Program-made: the position numbers and the translations under genes | Shown here: positions 16,325 through 26,106 of the stretch, piece by piece | Numbering within the stretch: position 1 is the first letter of the stretch | How the letters are laid out: each line of letters begins with the position of its first letter | NCBI RefSeq assembly: GCF_007289895.1 | Contig: NZ_CP041660.1 | Coordinates: 2,976,001 to 3,040,000, forward strand | DNA: 64,000 bases | Direction of reading: 5' to 3' | DNA from: Catenovulum sediminis | GTDB taxonomy: Bacteria; Pseudomonadota; Gammaproteobacteria; Enterobacterales; Alteromonadaceae | The notes under the pieces: model-generated | What the model was told of the DNA's origin: nothing | What the model saw: the letters and a program-made list of their open reading frames with translations, nothing else | Database searches by the model: none

Positions 16325-17782
16325 ATGTCTTTTAATATAGCTTTAAGCGGTATTTCTGTTTCACAGAAAGACTTAAATACCACCGCCAATAACATTGCAA
16401 ACGCCAATACAACCGGCTTTAAAGAAAGTCGAGCGGAATTTGCCGATGTATTTGCAAGCTCTGTATTTGGTGGCGGTAAAACAAAAGTGGGTGATGGTGG
16501 TTTAACCTCTGTTGTTGCTCAGCAATTTAGCCAGGGTAGCTTAAAATTTACAACCAATTCTTTAGACTTGGCTGTTACAGGCAATGGTTTTTTTGCAACC
16601 ACGCCTGAATTATCATCTCGTGATATGACATTTACCCGAGCGGGTAACTTTAAACTAAATGATGATAATTTCGTGGTCACCAATAAAGGTAACTTTCTAC
16701 AAGTTTATCCGGTGAACTCTGATGGTACATCTCAGGGGGTTTCACTCTCTACCACCGAAGCTTTACGTATTCCGGATTCGGCAGGTGTACCTGTGGCAAC
16801 TTCATCTGTTGAAATGACGATGAATGTTGATTCAACTTCAACACCATTAGATCCTGCGCTTTTTAACCCAAATGATAATACGACCTATCACGCATCTTCA
16901 TCTGTGACTGTTTTTGACTCATTGGGTGAAAGCCACATTCAAACCACTTATTACGTAAAAGATGTTAATGCGGCCAACGCAACCCCGCCAATTAACCGCT
17001 GGTATGTATTTTCTTCTATTGATAACGATGCTAATGGCAACCCGATCCCTGTTGATTTAGGGGGGACCGGTAATGGCACAACTGCATTAGGTGGCTCTGA
17101 TCCAGACGCTGCAAGTAATACGGGTGGTCATATTACCGCTTCGCCAACCGGCTATCCAGCAGGGGATGGCGACTTTGTCGGCGTACCAATGGTGTTTGAT
17201 AACCAAGGTTCAATTCAGTCTATCAACGGTTACTTACCGGGGATAGATGCAGAGCCATTTATTCAAAGTCAGCGTTTAGGGCCAACCATTACAGCTGCGC
17301 AACCAGAAGCTGGAGTTTTAACAAATGGTGCCGATTCAACGCAGCAAATCATTCTGGATTTTACTGAGCCAACGCAATTTGCTTCTGATTTTGAAGTGAC
17401 ATCACTTGAGCAAAATGGTGCAACAGTCGGGCGATTAACCGGGGTGACGATTGCCGATGATGGTTTGGTTTCGGCCAATTATTCAAACGGTACGGTCGAC
17501 TTTTTAGGTCGAGTTGCTTTGGTTCGTTTTTCAAACGATCAAGGTTTGCAGCAAGTTGGTAATGTAAGCTGGAAAGAAACAATCAACTCAGGTCAACCAC
17601 TGGCTGGTGAAGCCAACACGGGTACTTTTGGGACAATCGTATCGTCTGCATTAGAACAATCAAATGTAGATATTACGCAAGAGTTAGTTGATCTAATAAC
17701 TTCACAGAAATCGTTTCAGGCGAATTCTCGTGCATTAGATGTTAATTCACAGTTACAACAAAATATCTTACAGATTCGATAA
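16325..17782 (+). CDS. flgE: Flagellar hook protein FlgE
   Basis: A 485-residue hook subunit. The N-terminus MSFNIALSGISVSQKDLNTTANNIANANTTGFKESRAEFADVF and the C-terminus SNVDITQELVDLITSQKSFQANSRALDVN are the axial motifs. The central variable region (about 160-360) carries the surface domains, including NDNGSP-type loops rich in Gly, Asn and Asp. The hook links the rod to the filament as a universal joint. It is the last gene of flgBCDE; a terminator follows at 17811. Confidence 0.95.
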   Translation: MSFNIALSGISVSQKDLNTTANNIANANTTGFKESRAEFADVFASSVFGGGKTKVGDGGLTSVVAQQFSQGSLKFTTNSLDLAVTGNGFFATTPELSSRDMTFTRAGNFKLNDDNFVVTNKGNFLQVYPVNSDGTSQGVSLSTTEALRIPDSAGVPVATSSVEMTMNVDSTSTPLDPALFNPNDNTTYHASSSVTVFDSLGESHIQTTYYVKDVNAANATPPINRWYVFSSIDNDANGNPIPVDLGGTGNGTTALGGSDPDAASNTGGHITASPTGYPAGDGDFVGVPMVFDNQGSIQSINGYLPGIDAEPFIQSQRLGPTITAAQPEAGVLTNGADSTQQIILDFTEPTQFASDFEVTSLEQNGATVGRLTGVTIADDGLVSANYSNGTVDFLGRVALVRFSNDQGLQQVGNVSWKETINSGQPLAGEANTGTFGTIVSSALEQSNVDITQELVDLITSQKSFQANSRALDVNSQLQQNILQIR

Positions 17783-17810
17783 TTATAAATACCTTAAGCC
17801 TCTTCAAATT

Positions 17811-17840
17811 AAGCAGTCAATTTTTTGGCTGCTTTTTTTT
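17811..17840 (+). terminator. Intrinsic terminator after flgE
   Basis: AGCAGTCAA pairs with TTGGCTGCT over a T loop, followed by eight T. It divides flgBCDE from flgFGHIJ. Confidence 0.85.
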
Positions 17841-17963
17841 GTTTATCTTTGCGCATAAATAAACAGCAAATGCCTAATTGATACTGTTATTAACGAATTG
17901 ATATAAAACAAATTTATTTCTATTTTACGCATCTTCTTTTTTTGTCAGGTGATTTTTGATAGT

Positions 17964-17979
17964 TGGCATTTAGATTGCT
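17964..17979 (+). promoter_or_regulatory. Sigma54-type promoter of flgFGHIJ
   Basis: TGGCATTTAGATTGCT: GG and GC 10 bases apart, with both TGGCA and TTGCT blocks intact. It lies 37 bases before the flgF ATG and just after the flgE terminator. Confidence 0.75.
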
Positions 17980-18016
17980 ACATATCTATAGAGTCAATTT
18001 ATTAACGGTGGTTGTT

Positions 18017-18781
18017 ATGGATAAGATGCTTTATATCGCAATGAGCGGTGCAAAACAAAATCTCAATAGTGTTGCAATGCATGCTAACAACTTGGCCAAT
18101 GTTAAAACAGCCGGCTTCAAAGCCGATTTAGTGCAGGCCAGAAGCATGCAGGCTTTTGGTGAAGGGTTGCCCTCACGCGTTTTTGCAATGGCAGAGCGCC
18201 CTGCACAAAATATGTCAGGTGGCACTTTAGTGACTACCGGGCGCGATTTGGACATTGCCATCCAAGGCGACGGGTGGATGGCAGTTGAAGACAAACAAGG
18301 AAATGAAGCCTATACACGGGCCGGAAATTTACAATTGACACCTGAAGGGTTGTTGACCACCGCCAGTGGTAATCCGGTTATCGGTGAAGGTGGACCGATA
18401 GTCTTACCCGTACCGGTAGATAAAATTGAAATCGGTTTGGATGGTGCAATTGTTGTGCGTCCACAAGGAGCCCCTGCAAACTTTTTAGAAGAAGTTGATC
18501 GAATTAAATTAATTAAACCAGACGATGACTTTGAATTGGATAAAGGCAACGATGGTTTGTTCAGGCCTAAAGAATTAAATGAGTTTGGCCAGTGTGGGTT
18601 TTGTGAAGCATCACCAGATGTTCGTATTGTAAAAGGCGCGCTTGAAACCAGTAACGTTAATTCAATCAGTTCTATGGTTGAGATGGTTTCTTTGCAACGA
18701 CAATTTGAAATGCAAACCAAGATGATGAAAAAAGCAGAAACTATCGATCAGCAGTCCGATATGTTGATGCGGGTTTTTTAA
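18017..18781 (+). CDS. flgF: Flagellar proximal rod protein FlgF
   Basis: A 254-residue rod protein starting MDKMLYIAMSGAKQNLNSVAMHANNLANVKTAGFKAD and ending SNVNSISSMVEMVSLQRQFEMQTKMMKKAE, matching FlgF. The ATG at 18017 gives the usual MD-LY-AMSGA start; an upstream in-frame ATG at 17963 would fall in the sigma54 element and add a non-conserved leader. It begins the flgFGHIJ group. Confidence 0.93.
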   Translation: MDKMLYIAMSGAKQNLNSVAMHANNLANVKTAGFKADLVQARSMQAFGEGLPSRVFAMAERPAQNMSGGTLVTTGRDLDIAIQGDGWMAVEDKQGNEAYTRAGNLQLTPEGLLTTASGNPVIGEGGPIVLPVPVDKIEIGLDGAIVVRPQGAPANFLEEVDRIKLIKPDDDFELDKGNDGLFRPKELNEFGQCGFCEASPDVRIVKGALETSNVNSISSMVEMVSLQRQFEMQTKMMKKAETIDQQSDMLMRVF

Positions 18782-18829
18782 TAAACGAATTAGCTATTTA
18801 TATGAGTTTTATAACTCTGGAGGTGATGT

Positions 18830-19618
18830 ATGCACTCAGCACTGTGGATTAGTAAAACAGGTCTTGATGCGCAACAGACTGATATTTCAGTCATATCGAA
18901 TAACCTAGCCAACGCAAGCACGATAGGGTTTAAAAAGAGTCGAGCGATATTTGAAGATTTATTGTACCAAAACATTAATCAACCCGGGGGGCGTTCATCA
19001 CAAGATACTGAGTTGCCAAATGGTTTGATGTTAGGCGCGGGTGCAAAAGTGGTGGCAACGCAAAAAAACTTTTCTCAGGGCAATATGTTAACTACGGAAA
19101 ACTCGCTAGATGTGATGATTCAGGGCAAAGGCTTTTTCGAAGTATTGCAGCCAGACGGAACAATTGCCTATACACGAAATGGCCAGTTTACCTTGGATGA
19201 AGATGGGCAAATGGTGACATCCGGCGCTGGTTTTTTGTTGCAACCTAATATAACGGTTCCACCGGATGCCCAATCCATCACAATTTCACAAGATGGTGAA
19301 GTGTCGGTCACCTTACCCGGACAAGCGGATAATGCAGTGATTGGTCAAGTTACCATTTCTGATTTTATCAACCCATCAGGTTTACAGCCTATTGGTCAGA
19401 ATTTGTATACCGAAACAGCGGTAAGCGGTGCACCGGTGCAAGGTAACCCTGGGGTTGATGGTTTAGGAACTATGGTACAGGGGGCATTGGAGACATCTAA
19501 TGTCAATGTGACTGAAGAACTGGTTAACTTAATTGAAAGTCAGCGCGCTTTTGAAATGAATTCAAAAGTGATTTCCTCAGTTGACCAAATGTTAGGTCAA
19601 GCTGTGCAACAGCTTTAA
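18830..19618 (+). CDS. flgG: Flagellar distal rod protein FlgG
   Basis: A 262-residue rod protein with the FlgG start MHSALWISKTGLDAQQTDISVISNNLANASTIGFKKSRAIFEDLLYQN, including the FlgG-specific LYQN stretch, and the C-terminal SNVNVTEELVNLIESQRAFEMNSKVIS. It forms the long distal rod crossing the peptidoglycan. A strong GGAGGTG ribosome site precedes the ATG. Confidence 0.96.
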   Translation: MHSALWISKTGLDAQQTDISVISNNLANASTIGFKKSRAIFEDLLYQNINQPGGRSSQDTELPNGLMLGAGAKVVATQKNFSQGNMLTTENSLDVMIQGKGFFEVLQPDGTIAYTRNGQFTLDEDGQMVTSGAGFLLQPNITVPPDAQSITISQDGEVSVTLPGQADNAVIGQVTISDFINPSGLQPIGQNLYTETAVSGAPVQGNPGVDGLGTMVQGALETSNVNVTEELVNLIESQRAFEMNSKVISSVDQMLGQAVQQL

Positions 19619-19652
19619 TCCTTTAGTTTTTATATTTATTCGGAGGTTGCCG

Positions 19653-20345
19653 ATGAATCGTTTTTTTTGTAGTAGGCTTTTGTTGATATTGGGCATGTTG
19701 CAACTGGTTGCTTGTGCGTCAACATCTGAAACCTCAGCAACCCCGGATGATCCACAGTTTGCGCCGATAGAGCCGATGCCAGAACCGGTTGCTGTGGTGC
19801 CAAACGGCTCTTTGTTTAATGATATTTCGCATAATAATATTTATTCAGACAGTAAAGCGAGACGAATAGGCGATATTATTACTGTTGTTCTGCGCGAGAA
19901 CACTTCGGCATCGAAACAAGCTAAAGCTGAATATGGCAAAGAAAATGATATTGCAATGCAGCCATTTGCTGCTTTTGGACGAAATGTCACAATTGGTGGT
20001 AACCAACTTGATGTTGGTTTGAGCTCTGAAACCGAGTTCAAAGGTGATTCAAAAGCGGGCCAAAGCAACAGTTTGAGCGGGCAAATATCGGTTCATGTTA
20101 TCCGCATATTGCCCAATGGAAATTTAGAGGTGCGTGGTGAAAAATGGTTGACGTTAAATACCGGTGATGAATATATCCGTGTTACGGGTACCGTTCGACC
20201 GGAAGATATTAGTAGTGATAATACGGTCGCCAGTAACCGCGTTGCAAATGCTCGAATTCAATACTCAGGCACAGGATCATTTGCCGAGTCGAATAAACAA
20301 GGCTGGTTGTCGCGATTTTTCTATTCTACCTGGTGGCCGTTTTAA
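19653..20345 (+). CDS. flgH: Flagellar L-ring lipoprotein FlgH
   Basis: A 230-residue lipoprotein whose signal ends LVAC (Cys about 21). Family motifs are [68 protein letters not shown] and the C-terminal [14 protein letters not shown]. FlgH builds the L ring in the outer membrane. The ATG at 19653 is placed 7 bases after GGAGG; a TTG six bases earlier is less likely. Confidence 0.95.
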   Translation: MNRFFCSRLLLILGMLQLVACASTSETSATPDDPQFAPIEPMPEPVAVVPNGSLFNDISHNNIYSDSKARRIGDIITVVLRENTSASKQAKAEYGKENDIAMQPFAAFGRNVTIGGNQLDVGLSSETEFKGDSKAGQSNSLSGQISVHVIRILPNGNLEVRGEKWLTLNTGDEYIRVTGTVRPEDISSDNTVASNRVANARIQYSGTGSFAESNKQGWLSRFFYSTWWPF

Positions 20346-20356
20346 GGAGCGCTCAG

Positions 20357-21475
20357 ATGTATAATTTAATAAAAATATCCTTAAAACCACTGCTCATTTT
20401 AAGTCTGTTCGCTGGCCTATTGTTTAGTCAGTATAGTCAAGCACAGCGCATTAAAGATTTAGCCAGTATACAAGGCATTCGGGATAACCAATTGGTTGGT
20501 TATGGCTTGGTCGTCGGTTTACCGGGAACCGGTGAACAAAGCCCGTTTACCGAACAAAGTTTCCGTACCATGCTGAATAATTTTGGCATTACGATACCTT
20601 CTAGTGTCAAACCGAAAATTAAAAATGTCGCGGCTGTTGCTGTTAGTGCAACCTTACCGCCGTTTTTAAAACCTGGTCAAACTATCGATGTGACGGTTTC
20701 CTCAATTGGTAGTGCTGGAAGTTTAAATGGTGGTACCTTACTGCAAACCTTTTTAAAAGGTGCTGATGGCAAAGTGTATGCGATAGCGCAAGGTAGCTTG
20801 ATTGTTGGTGGTTTTGGTATACAGGGGCAGGATGGTTCTCAAGTATTGGTTAATACACCCACTGTGGGTCGTATTCCTAATGGTGCTTTAATAGAAAGAG
20901 AAGTTGAGACTTCGCTTTCGCATGGCGATTATTTAACTTTTAATTTGCACCGACCTGATTTTACCACGGCAAAAAGAATGGCTGATGTGATTAATCAACT
21001 GGTTGGGCCTAATTCAGCGACCGCTGTAGACGCAACCTCAGTTGAAGTGATAGCACCCAGAGATATAGGTCAGCGTGTTTCATATATTTCTACCTTAGAA
21101 AATTTAGAGTTTAAACCGGCAGATGCACCCGCCAAAGTGATTGTAAACTCACGCACGGGTACGATTGTTATCGGTAAAAATGTTCGTTTATCACCTACCG
21201 CTGTGACGCATGGCGGACTGACAGTCACTATCGCTGCTAATCAGCAGGTCAGTCAACCGAATGCTTTTGCTGATGGTGAAACGGTTGTCACCAAACAAAC
21301 ATTGATTGATGTATCGCAAGACGATACACGCATGTTTGTTTTAGATACCGGGACAACTCTAGATGAATTGGTGAGAGCATTAAATGAAATAGGTGCAGCG
21401 CCGGGGGATTTGATGGCAATTTTGGAAGCACTAAAAGAATCAGGTTCTTTACATGGTGAACTCGTAGTCATTTAG
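20357..21475 (+). CDS. flgI: Flagellar P-ring protein FlgI
   Basis: A 372-residue periplasmic protein with a signal peptide (about 1-29, ending SQA-QRIKD). It has the family motifs [42 protein letters not shown] and the C-terminal [35 protein letters not shown]. FlgI forms the P ring around the rod with the help of FlgA. The ATG at 20357, with AAGGAG upstream, is just after the flgH stop. Confidence 0.96.
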   Translation: MYNLIKISLKPLLILSLFAGLLFSQYSQAQRIKDLASIQGIRDNQLVGYGLVVGLPGTGEQSPFTEQSFRTMLNNFGITIPSSVKPKIKNVAAVAVSATLPPFLKPGQTIDVTVSSIGSAGSLNGGTLLQTFLKGADGKVYAIAQGSLIVGGFGIQGQDGSQVLVNTPTVGRIPNGALIEREVETSLSHGDYLTFNLHRPDFTTAKRMADVINQLVGPNSATAVDATSVEVIAPRDIGQRVSYISTLENLEFKPADAPAKVIVNSRTGTIVIGKNVRLSPTAVTHGGLTVTIAANQQVSQPNAFADGETVVTKQTLIDVSQDDTRMFVLDTGTTLDELVRALNEIGAAPGDLMAILEALKESGSLHGELVVI

Positions 21476-21487
21476 TTAGGTATCAAC

Positions 21488-22483
21488 ATGGATAAATTAG
21501 ATCAAGCGCAAATGTACACTGATTTCTCGGGGCTTAACGGGCTTCGCGAGGCTGCGCAGCAAAATGATGAAAAAGCGCTGCGTAAAGCTGCTGAACATTT
21601 TGAATCTATATTTATGAAAATGATGCTCAAAAGTATGCGTCAGGCCGAAGAGGTGTTAGCCGATAAAGATAGCCCTTTTAACAGTCAGGAAACAAAGTTT
21701 TACCGGGATATGCACGATGACCAAATGGCGGTCGATTTGTCGTCCTCTGGTGCTTTAGGCTTAGCCGATTTGATTGTTGAACAGTTGAGCCCAGTAAAAG
21801 GGCAATTTATGCCGGCACAAGCATTGCGCGGTGATGCAAGTTTACACAAAGCAATCGAAAACCCGCAAGTTGCCGCTGTTAATCGCCGCATTTATGACGC
21901 ACAGTTATCCGCAGCAGAGGTCAAACCGCAGACAGCTGATATAACTCAATTATCCAGCGCAGCCAAGGCTGAAAGCGATATAAGCCAACCCGTCGAATTT
22001 ACCTCAAAACAAGATTTTGTTGAAAAGTTATTACCATTTGCTAAAAATGCCGCCGAAAAAATGGGTTTGCCACCCCTGGCTATGATAGCGCAGGCCGCGC
22101 TTGAAACAGGGTGGGGGCAAAAAATGATGAAAAAGTTTGACGGTCAAAACGCGTTAAATTTTTTTGGTATCAAAGCCGATGGCCGCTGGGATGGTGACAA
22201 AACGGCTGTCAATACTTTGGAATATCGCAATGGAATTGCACAAATGGAAAAAGCCCAATTTAGAGCGTATTCACAGATTAAAGATTCGCTAGAAGATTAT
22301 GTCAGTTTCATTCAATCCAGCCCTCGCTATGAAGAAGCCGTAAACTCAGCACAAGAGCCAGAAAAATATTTCAACGCCTTGCAAAAAGCTGGATATGCGA
22401 CCGATCCTAACTATGCGGATAAAATAATGTCCGTTTTAAAAGATTCAGTGTTCGAATCATTTGACAATGTGCTAAAGTTTTAA
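21488..22483 (+). CDS. flgJ: Rod-capping muramidase-type protein FlgJ
   Basis: A 331-residue two-domain protein. The N-terminal rod-cap domain (about 30-105) contains AAEHFESIFMKMMLKSMRQAEEV and FYRDMHDDQMAVDLS. The C-terminal glucosaminidase domain (about 170-325) contains PLAMIAQAALETGWGQKM, with the probable catalytic Glu near residue 205, and NFFGIKADGRWDGD. It caps the rod and cuts peptidoglycan to let it pass. A sigma28 promoter for flgK overlaps its stop codon. Confidence 0.95.
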   Translation: MDKLDQAQMYTDFSGLNGLREAAQQNDEKALRKAAEHFESIFMKMMLKSMRQAEEVLADKDSPFNSQETKFYRDMHDDQMAVDLSSSGALGLADLIVEQLSPVKGQFMPAQALRGDASLHKAIENPQVAAVNRRIYDAQLSAAEVKPQTADITQLSSAAKAESDISQPVEFTSKQDFVEKLLPFAKNAAEKMGLPPLAMIAQAALETGWGQKMMKKFDGQNALNFFGIKADGRWDGDKTAVNTLEYRNGIAQMEKAQFRAYSQIKDSLEDYVSFIQSSPRYEEAVNSAQEPEKYFNALQKAGYATDPNYADKIMSVLKDSVFESFDNVLKF

Positions 22484-22499
22484 TCATAGTGGCCGATAA
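22473..22499 (+). promoter_or_regulatory. Sigma28 promoter of flgKL
   Basis: TAAAGTTT, 11 bases, GCCGATAA: identical to the FliA consensus. The -35 element lies in the last codons of flgJ. The start of flgK is 56 bases downstream. Confidence 0.88.
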
Positions 22500-22554
22500 A
22501 ACGATATCTAAATCTAATTTTTGTAGCCTTTGCTCGTAACCTTGGTGTATTCAA

Positions 22555-24603
22555 ATGACTGACTTGTTGAAAATTGGTAGTTCTGCTCTGCTGGGCAACC
22601 AGAATCAGCTGGCAACAACCAGTAATAATATTGCCAATATAAATACCCCGGGTTATACCCGACAGAGAACAGAATACACCAGTTATGTTGAGTGGGGCGT
22701 GGGTCGCCCTCAAGTGACTCGTTTATTTGATCGTTTTGCGCTCGACCAGTTTAGACGCGACACATCAGAAAAAGCCAAACAAGAATCATATTCAGATAAT
22801 ACAAGTATTTTAGATACTTTGTTCTCAGATGATTCTGTCAGTATTTCTAAAGGGTTGGACGGGGTATTTCAACGTCTAAACGAAGCCAATGATGAGCCGA
22901 CAGCCTTAACCCCAAGACAGCTTGTTATTTCGGATTCTCAAGCCTTGGTTAGCAGAATGCAGAGTTTGTCAGATCGGGTTTTAGAGCAAGAAGAAATTGT
23001 CAACGATGAAATTAAATTGCAACTCAGCGAAACTAATTCACTGATACAAGGTGTATACCAGCTCAACCAACAGGTTATTACGTCGAAAAAAGCGGAAATT
23101 AGCGGGCAAGCTGCACCCGAATTATTAGATGAACGTAATGAACTCATTCGTCAGCTAGCGGAAAAAGTCAATATAAAGACAATGGAAGATGATGCTGGCG
23201 GTATTCATATCAATACACAGGGTGGGCAAACGCTCGTCACCAATGGCAATTATTATCAGTTTAAATCAGTGACCGGCGATCCAGACCCAAGACGAACCGA
23301 TATTCAACTGGTTATTAATAACAATTCACTGGCGGCCAAAGATTTTAATACCAATGGGTTGGGGGGGCAATTAGGTGGTTTAATCAAATACCGAGAAGAA
23401 GTATTAGATCAGTCTATTAACTCGCTAGGTCAATTAGCTATCGCATTTGCCGATGCCATGAATGAACAAAATAAAAAAGGTGTGACATTAGATGGTCAGC
23501 TCGGTGGCGATGTTTTTAATATTCCCAGCATTCAAGCTTTAGGATTTCAAGACAATAGCAGCGCAAACCATTTAATAGAAGTGCGTGTTGAAGAAGGTCT
23601 TGGTGATCAGGTTACCAACTTTGATTACCAGGTCTCATTTACCAGTGCGACAGAATACACTGTGCAGGCCTATCAAGGCGGCGATACAGTTGGTAGCGCC
23701 TCAGGACCTTTCACCATACCGGGTAACACGACAGACTTTCAAGGGTCCACTGATGGATTGCCAGATGGTATTGAAATGCGCTTTGAACCTGATAGTGCAT
23801 TTGTCGCAGGCGATACGTTTTTAGTCAGGCCAACCCGTTTGGCCGGTGTGCAAATAGAAACCAATTTAAACCGTCCTGAACAACTTGCTTTAGCCGCACC
23901 GATAAAAGTCGCTAACCCGATTGAAAACATCGGCGATGGTGAAATTAAATTAGTCGACATTAGTTCAACGGATAGCGACAACTCGACCTTAAATAATTCT
24001 GCTTTTGATGCCAGTGGTGCATTAGATGCAGACGCGCCAACTAAAGTAGTTTACACACTAGCCGGCGAGTATGAAGTACAGGATGCCGCAGGTAACGTGC
24101 TGGGTACCGCAACCAGCGGACGAGAAATTATGGCTCAGTTACAAGCCGGTGGTGCGTGGCCATCTACAACACATGGCAGTGATTATCCAGGTTATGAAGT
24201 TACCATTTCTGGCAATCCAGAGCCGGGTGATGAATTTGATATTTCATTTAATTCTGATGCATTGGATGATAACTTTAACGGTTTAAAAATGACGGATTTA
24301 CAGTCAGCCGATACCATGCGTCGCAATGTTTCTGGGGTCGGGAATAATACCTTAACTTTTACCGAAGCCTATTCTAATTTGGTTGGCTATATTGGTGATA
24401 CAGCGAACCGTGCGCAAATAGATTTAGCGGCCAATACGACAATGCTTGAGCAGTCTGAGACACGAGTTGCCGACATGTCTGGTGTTAATCTGGATGAAGA
24501 AGCCGCCGATTTAGTGCGTTACGAACAGGCTTACAATGCCTCTGCGCGCATCATTTCAGTTTCGCAAACCTTGTTTGATTCCTTATTACAGGCGGTGAGG
24601 TAA
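22555..24603 (+). CDS. flgK: Hook-filament junction protein FlgK (HAP1)
   Basis: A 682-residue protein with the axial N-terminus MTDLLKIGSSALLGNQNQLATTSNNIANINTPGYTRQRTEY and C-terminus SGVNLDEEAADLVRYEQAYNASARIISVSQTLFDSLLQAVR. It is longer than enterobacterial FlgK (about 550), because of an enlarged central exposed region (about 340-590) rich in Asp, Asn, Gly and Thr. It joins the hook to the filament. FlgN (11057-11479) is its expected chaperone. It is expressed from its own sigma28 promoter; flgL follows after 4 bases. Confidence 0.95.
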   Translation: MTDLLKIGSSALLGNQNQLATTSNNIANINTPGYTRQRTEYTSYVEWGVGRPQVTRLFDRFALDQFRRDTSEKAKQESYSDNTSILDTLFSDDSVSISKGLDGVFQRLNEANDEPTALTPRQLVISDSQALVSRMQSLSDRVLEQEEIVNDEIKLQLSETNSLIQGVYQLNQQVITSKKAEISGQAAPELLDERNELIRQLAEKVNIKTMEDDAGGIHINTQGGQTLVTNGNYYQFKSVTGDPDPRRTDIQLVINNNSLAAKDFNTNGLGGQLGGLIKYREEVLDQSINSLGQLAIAFADAMNEQNKKGVTLDGQLGGDVFNIPSIQALGFQDNSSANHLIEVRVEEGLGDQVTNFDYQVSFTSATEYTVQAYQGGDTVGSASGPFTIPGNTTDFQGSTDGLPDGIEMRFEPDSAFVAGDTFLVRPTRLAGVQIETNLNRPEQLALAAPIKVANPIENIGDGEIKLVDISSTDSDNSTLNNSAFDASGALDADAPTKVVYTLAGEYEVQDAAGNVLGTATSGREIMAQLQAGGAWPSTTHGSDYPGYEVTISGNPEPGDEFDISFNSDALDDNFNGLKMTDLQSADTMRRNVSGVGNNTLTFTEAYSNLVGYIGDTANRAQIDLAANTTMLEQSETRVADMSGVNLDEEAADLVRYEQAYNASARIISVSQTLFDSLLQAVR

Positions 24604-24607
24604 TATC

Positions 24608-25828
24608 ATGCGTTTAACCACAAACTTAATTTATAATCGTAGCTTAGAAGGCATTTTGGAATCACAAAAGCGCTTGGTGCGGGCAAATGATACTCTGGTT
24701 AAACAAACCAATATCCTTAAACCTTCCGATGATCCGACAGGTGCGACTAAGGTTGTTCGCTTTGATGAAGATTTATCCCGCATCGAACAGTTTGGTAAAA
24801 ATACGATTAATCTTAAAAATCAACTAAGCACTCAAGAAACGGCTTTAACAGGTATTAACGATGCGTTAACCCGAGCTTATTCTTTATCTATTCAAGCAGG
24901 TAATGGCGCATTAAGTTTTACAGATAGACGTGCAGTGGCCACTGAACTTAATTTGATAAAAGAAGAGATTGCGGATTTAATGAACTCTAAAAATTCGCAA
25001 GGTGAATATTTATTCGCTGGCGCTCGATCAGACCAGCCGCCGTTCGTAGAAAACTCCGCGGGCGAGTATGTCTATCAAGGTGATGAAAATGTTAAACGTA
25101 TTCAAATTTCTGAAACACTGAAAGTTGAAGCCGGCATTCCCGGATCTGGATTTTCAATTTTTGAAGATACCGACGCCCGCAACAACTTATCGATTGCGGC
25201 GACATCAACCGCTTCCGGCACCTACAGGTTGCAAAACGGAGATAGTTTTGATGCTTTCCACAGTCAAAACTATGTCAGAGTGCCACCTAATCCCGCCGGT
25301 TCAAATGATTATAGTATTGTTTTAGGGACTGGGACTTATCAAGTGCAAGATAACGCCGGGAACGTGCTTGATTCTGGCAATTTCACAAATGGTGAGCCTG
25401 TTAACTTCAAAGGACTAGAGTTCTCTATTAGCGGTAATGCTGGCGATCAGCTTGATTTCACCCTAAACCCGCCGGCAAAATCGAATATTTTAAATGCAAT
25501 GGATTCTATGATATCGCTGATGCAAACGGATGAGTCAGGTGGTGATAATTTAAATGATGTAATTCAGAATACACTTTATTCTATCCAGCAAGCTCAGGAA
25601 AATATTGGCTTTGCGCGCTCAGAAATCGGTGGCCGCATGAATGTAATAGACAGTGTTGATATGTCTAACAAAGATTTAGAAATTAACATTAAAGAAGCCA
25701 AAGCAAAAGTATCTGAAGTTGATTTTGCAGAAGCGGTGACCGAACTACAAAAGCAGGAAACAGCGTACCAGGTAGCCAATACAACATTTGGTCGCATAAC
25801 CGGTTTATCGCTGTTTAATTTCATCTAG
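24608..25828 (+). CDS. flgL: Hook-filament junction protein FlgL (HAP3)
   Basis: A 406-residue flagellin-like protein with the FlgL N-terminus MRLTTNLIYNRSLEGILESQKRLVRANDTLVKQTNILKPSDDPTGATKVV and the C-terminal EVDFAEAVTELQKQETAYQVANTTFGRITGLSLFNFI. It is longer than E. coli FlgL (317) owing to a central region around residues 180-310 with a flagellin-hook-IN-like sequence. It is the second junction protein, cotranscribed with flgK and ended by a terminator at 25860. Confidence 0.94.
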   Translation: MRLTTNLIYNRSLEGILESQKRLVRANDTLVKQTNILKPSDDPTGATKVVRFDEDLSRIEQFGKNTINLKNQLSTQETALTGINDALTRAYSLSIQAGNGALSFTDRRAVATELNLIKEEIADLMNSKNSQGEYLFAGARSDQPPFVENSAGEYVYQGDENVKRIQISETLKVEAGIPGSGFSIFEDTDARNNLSIAATSTASGTYRLQNGDSFDAFHSQNYVRVPPNPAGSNDYSIVLGTGTYQVQDNAGNVLDSGNFTNGEPVNFKGLEFSISGNAGDQLDFTLNPPAKSNILNAMDSMISLMQTDESGGDNLNDVIQNTLYSIQQAQENIGFARSEIGGRMNVIDSVDMSNKDLEINIKEAKAKVSEVDFAEAVTELQKQETAYQVANTTFGRITGLSLFNFI

Positions 25829-25859
25829 ATGGCTTTTTTCCCGCGTTGTAAGTTTGAAT

Positions 25860-25884
25860 AAAAGCAGCTTAAGCTGCTTTTTTT
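25860..25884 (+). terminator. Intrinsic terminator after flgKL
   Basis: AAAGCAGCTT and AAGCTGCTTT form a perfect inverted repeat directly followed by T residues. Confidence 0.85.
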
Positions 25885-26002
25885 CGTATTAAGCTCTAAA
25901 AAAGCATATCAAATCCAACTAAAGCCTATTCTATATAGCGCGACTCGACAATCCGATAAAAAACTTTAGCTAATTAATTTACCAATTGACCCAAAATTTT
26001 AC

Positions 26003-26029
26003 TAAAGAGCTGTCTTTTCTCACCGATAA
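26003..26029 (+). promoter_or_regulatory. Sigma28 promoter of flagellin 1
   Basis: TAAAGAGC, 11 bases, ACCGATAA: a close match to the FliA consensus, 78 bases before the flagellin ATG. Bases 25885-26002 show nothing else. Confidence 0.82.
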
Positions 26030-26036
26030 CCTAATT

Positions 26037-26065
26037 GTCAGCGGATGATTCTAATAATAACAAGG
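26037..26065 (+). promoter_or_regulatory. Shared flagellin 5' leader element, copy 1
   Basis: The 29-base leader segment beginning GTCAGCGGATGAT and ending AACAAGG is repeated with 3 differences before flagellin 3 (28549-28577), at the same place just after the sigma28 promoter, but not before flagellin 2. It holds a GGA triplet, as does the AGGAGAG ribosome site, so binding of a CsrA-like regulator is conceivable. Confidence 0.5.
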
Positions 26066-26106
26066 TTACATATAACTACGCTCAAAATTTGTTAGGAGAG
26101 AGTAAA

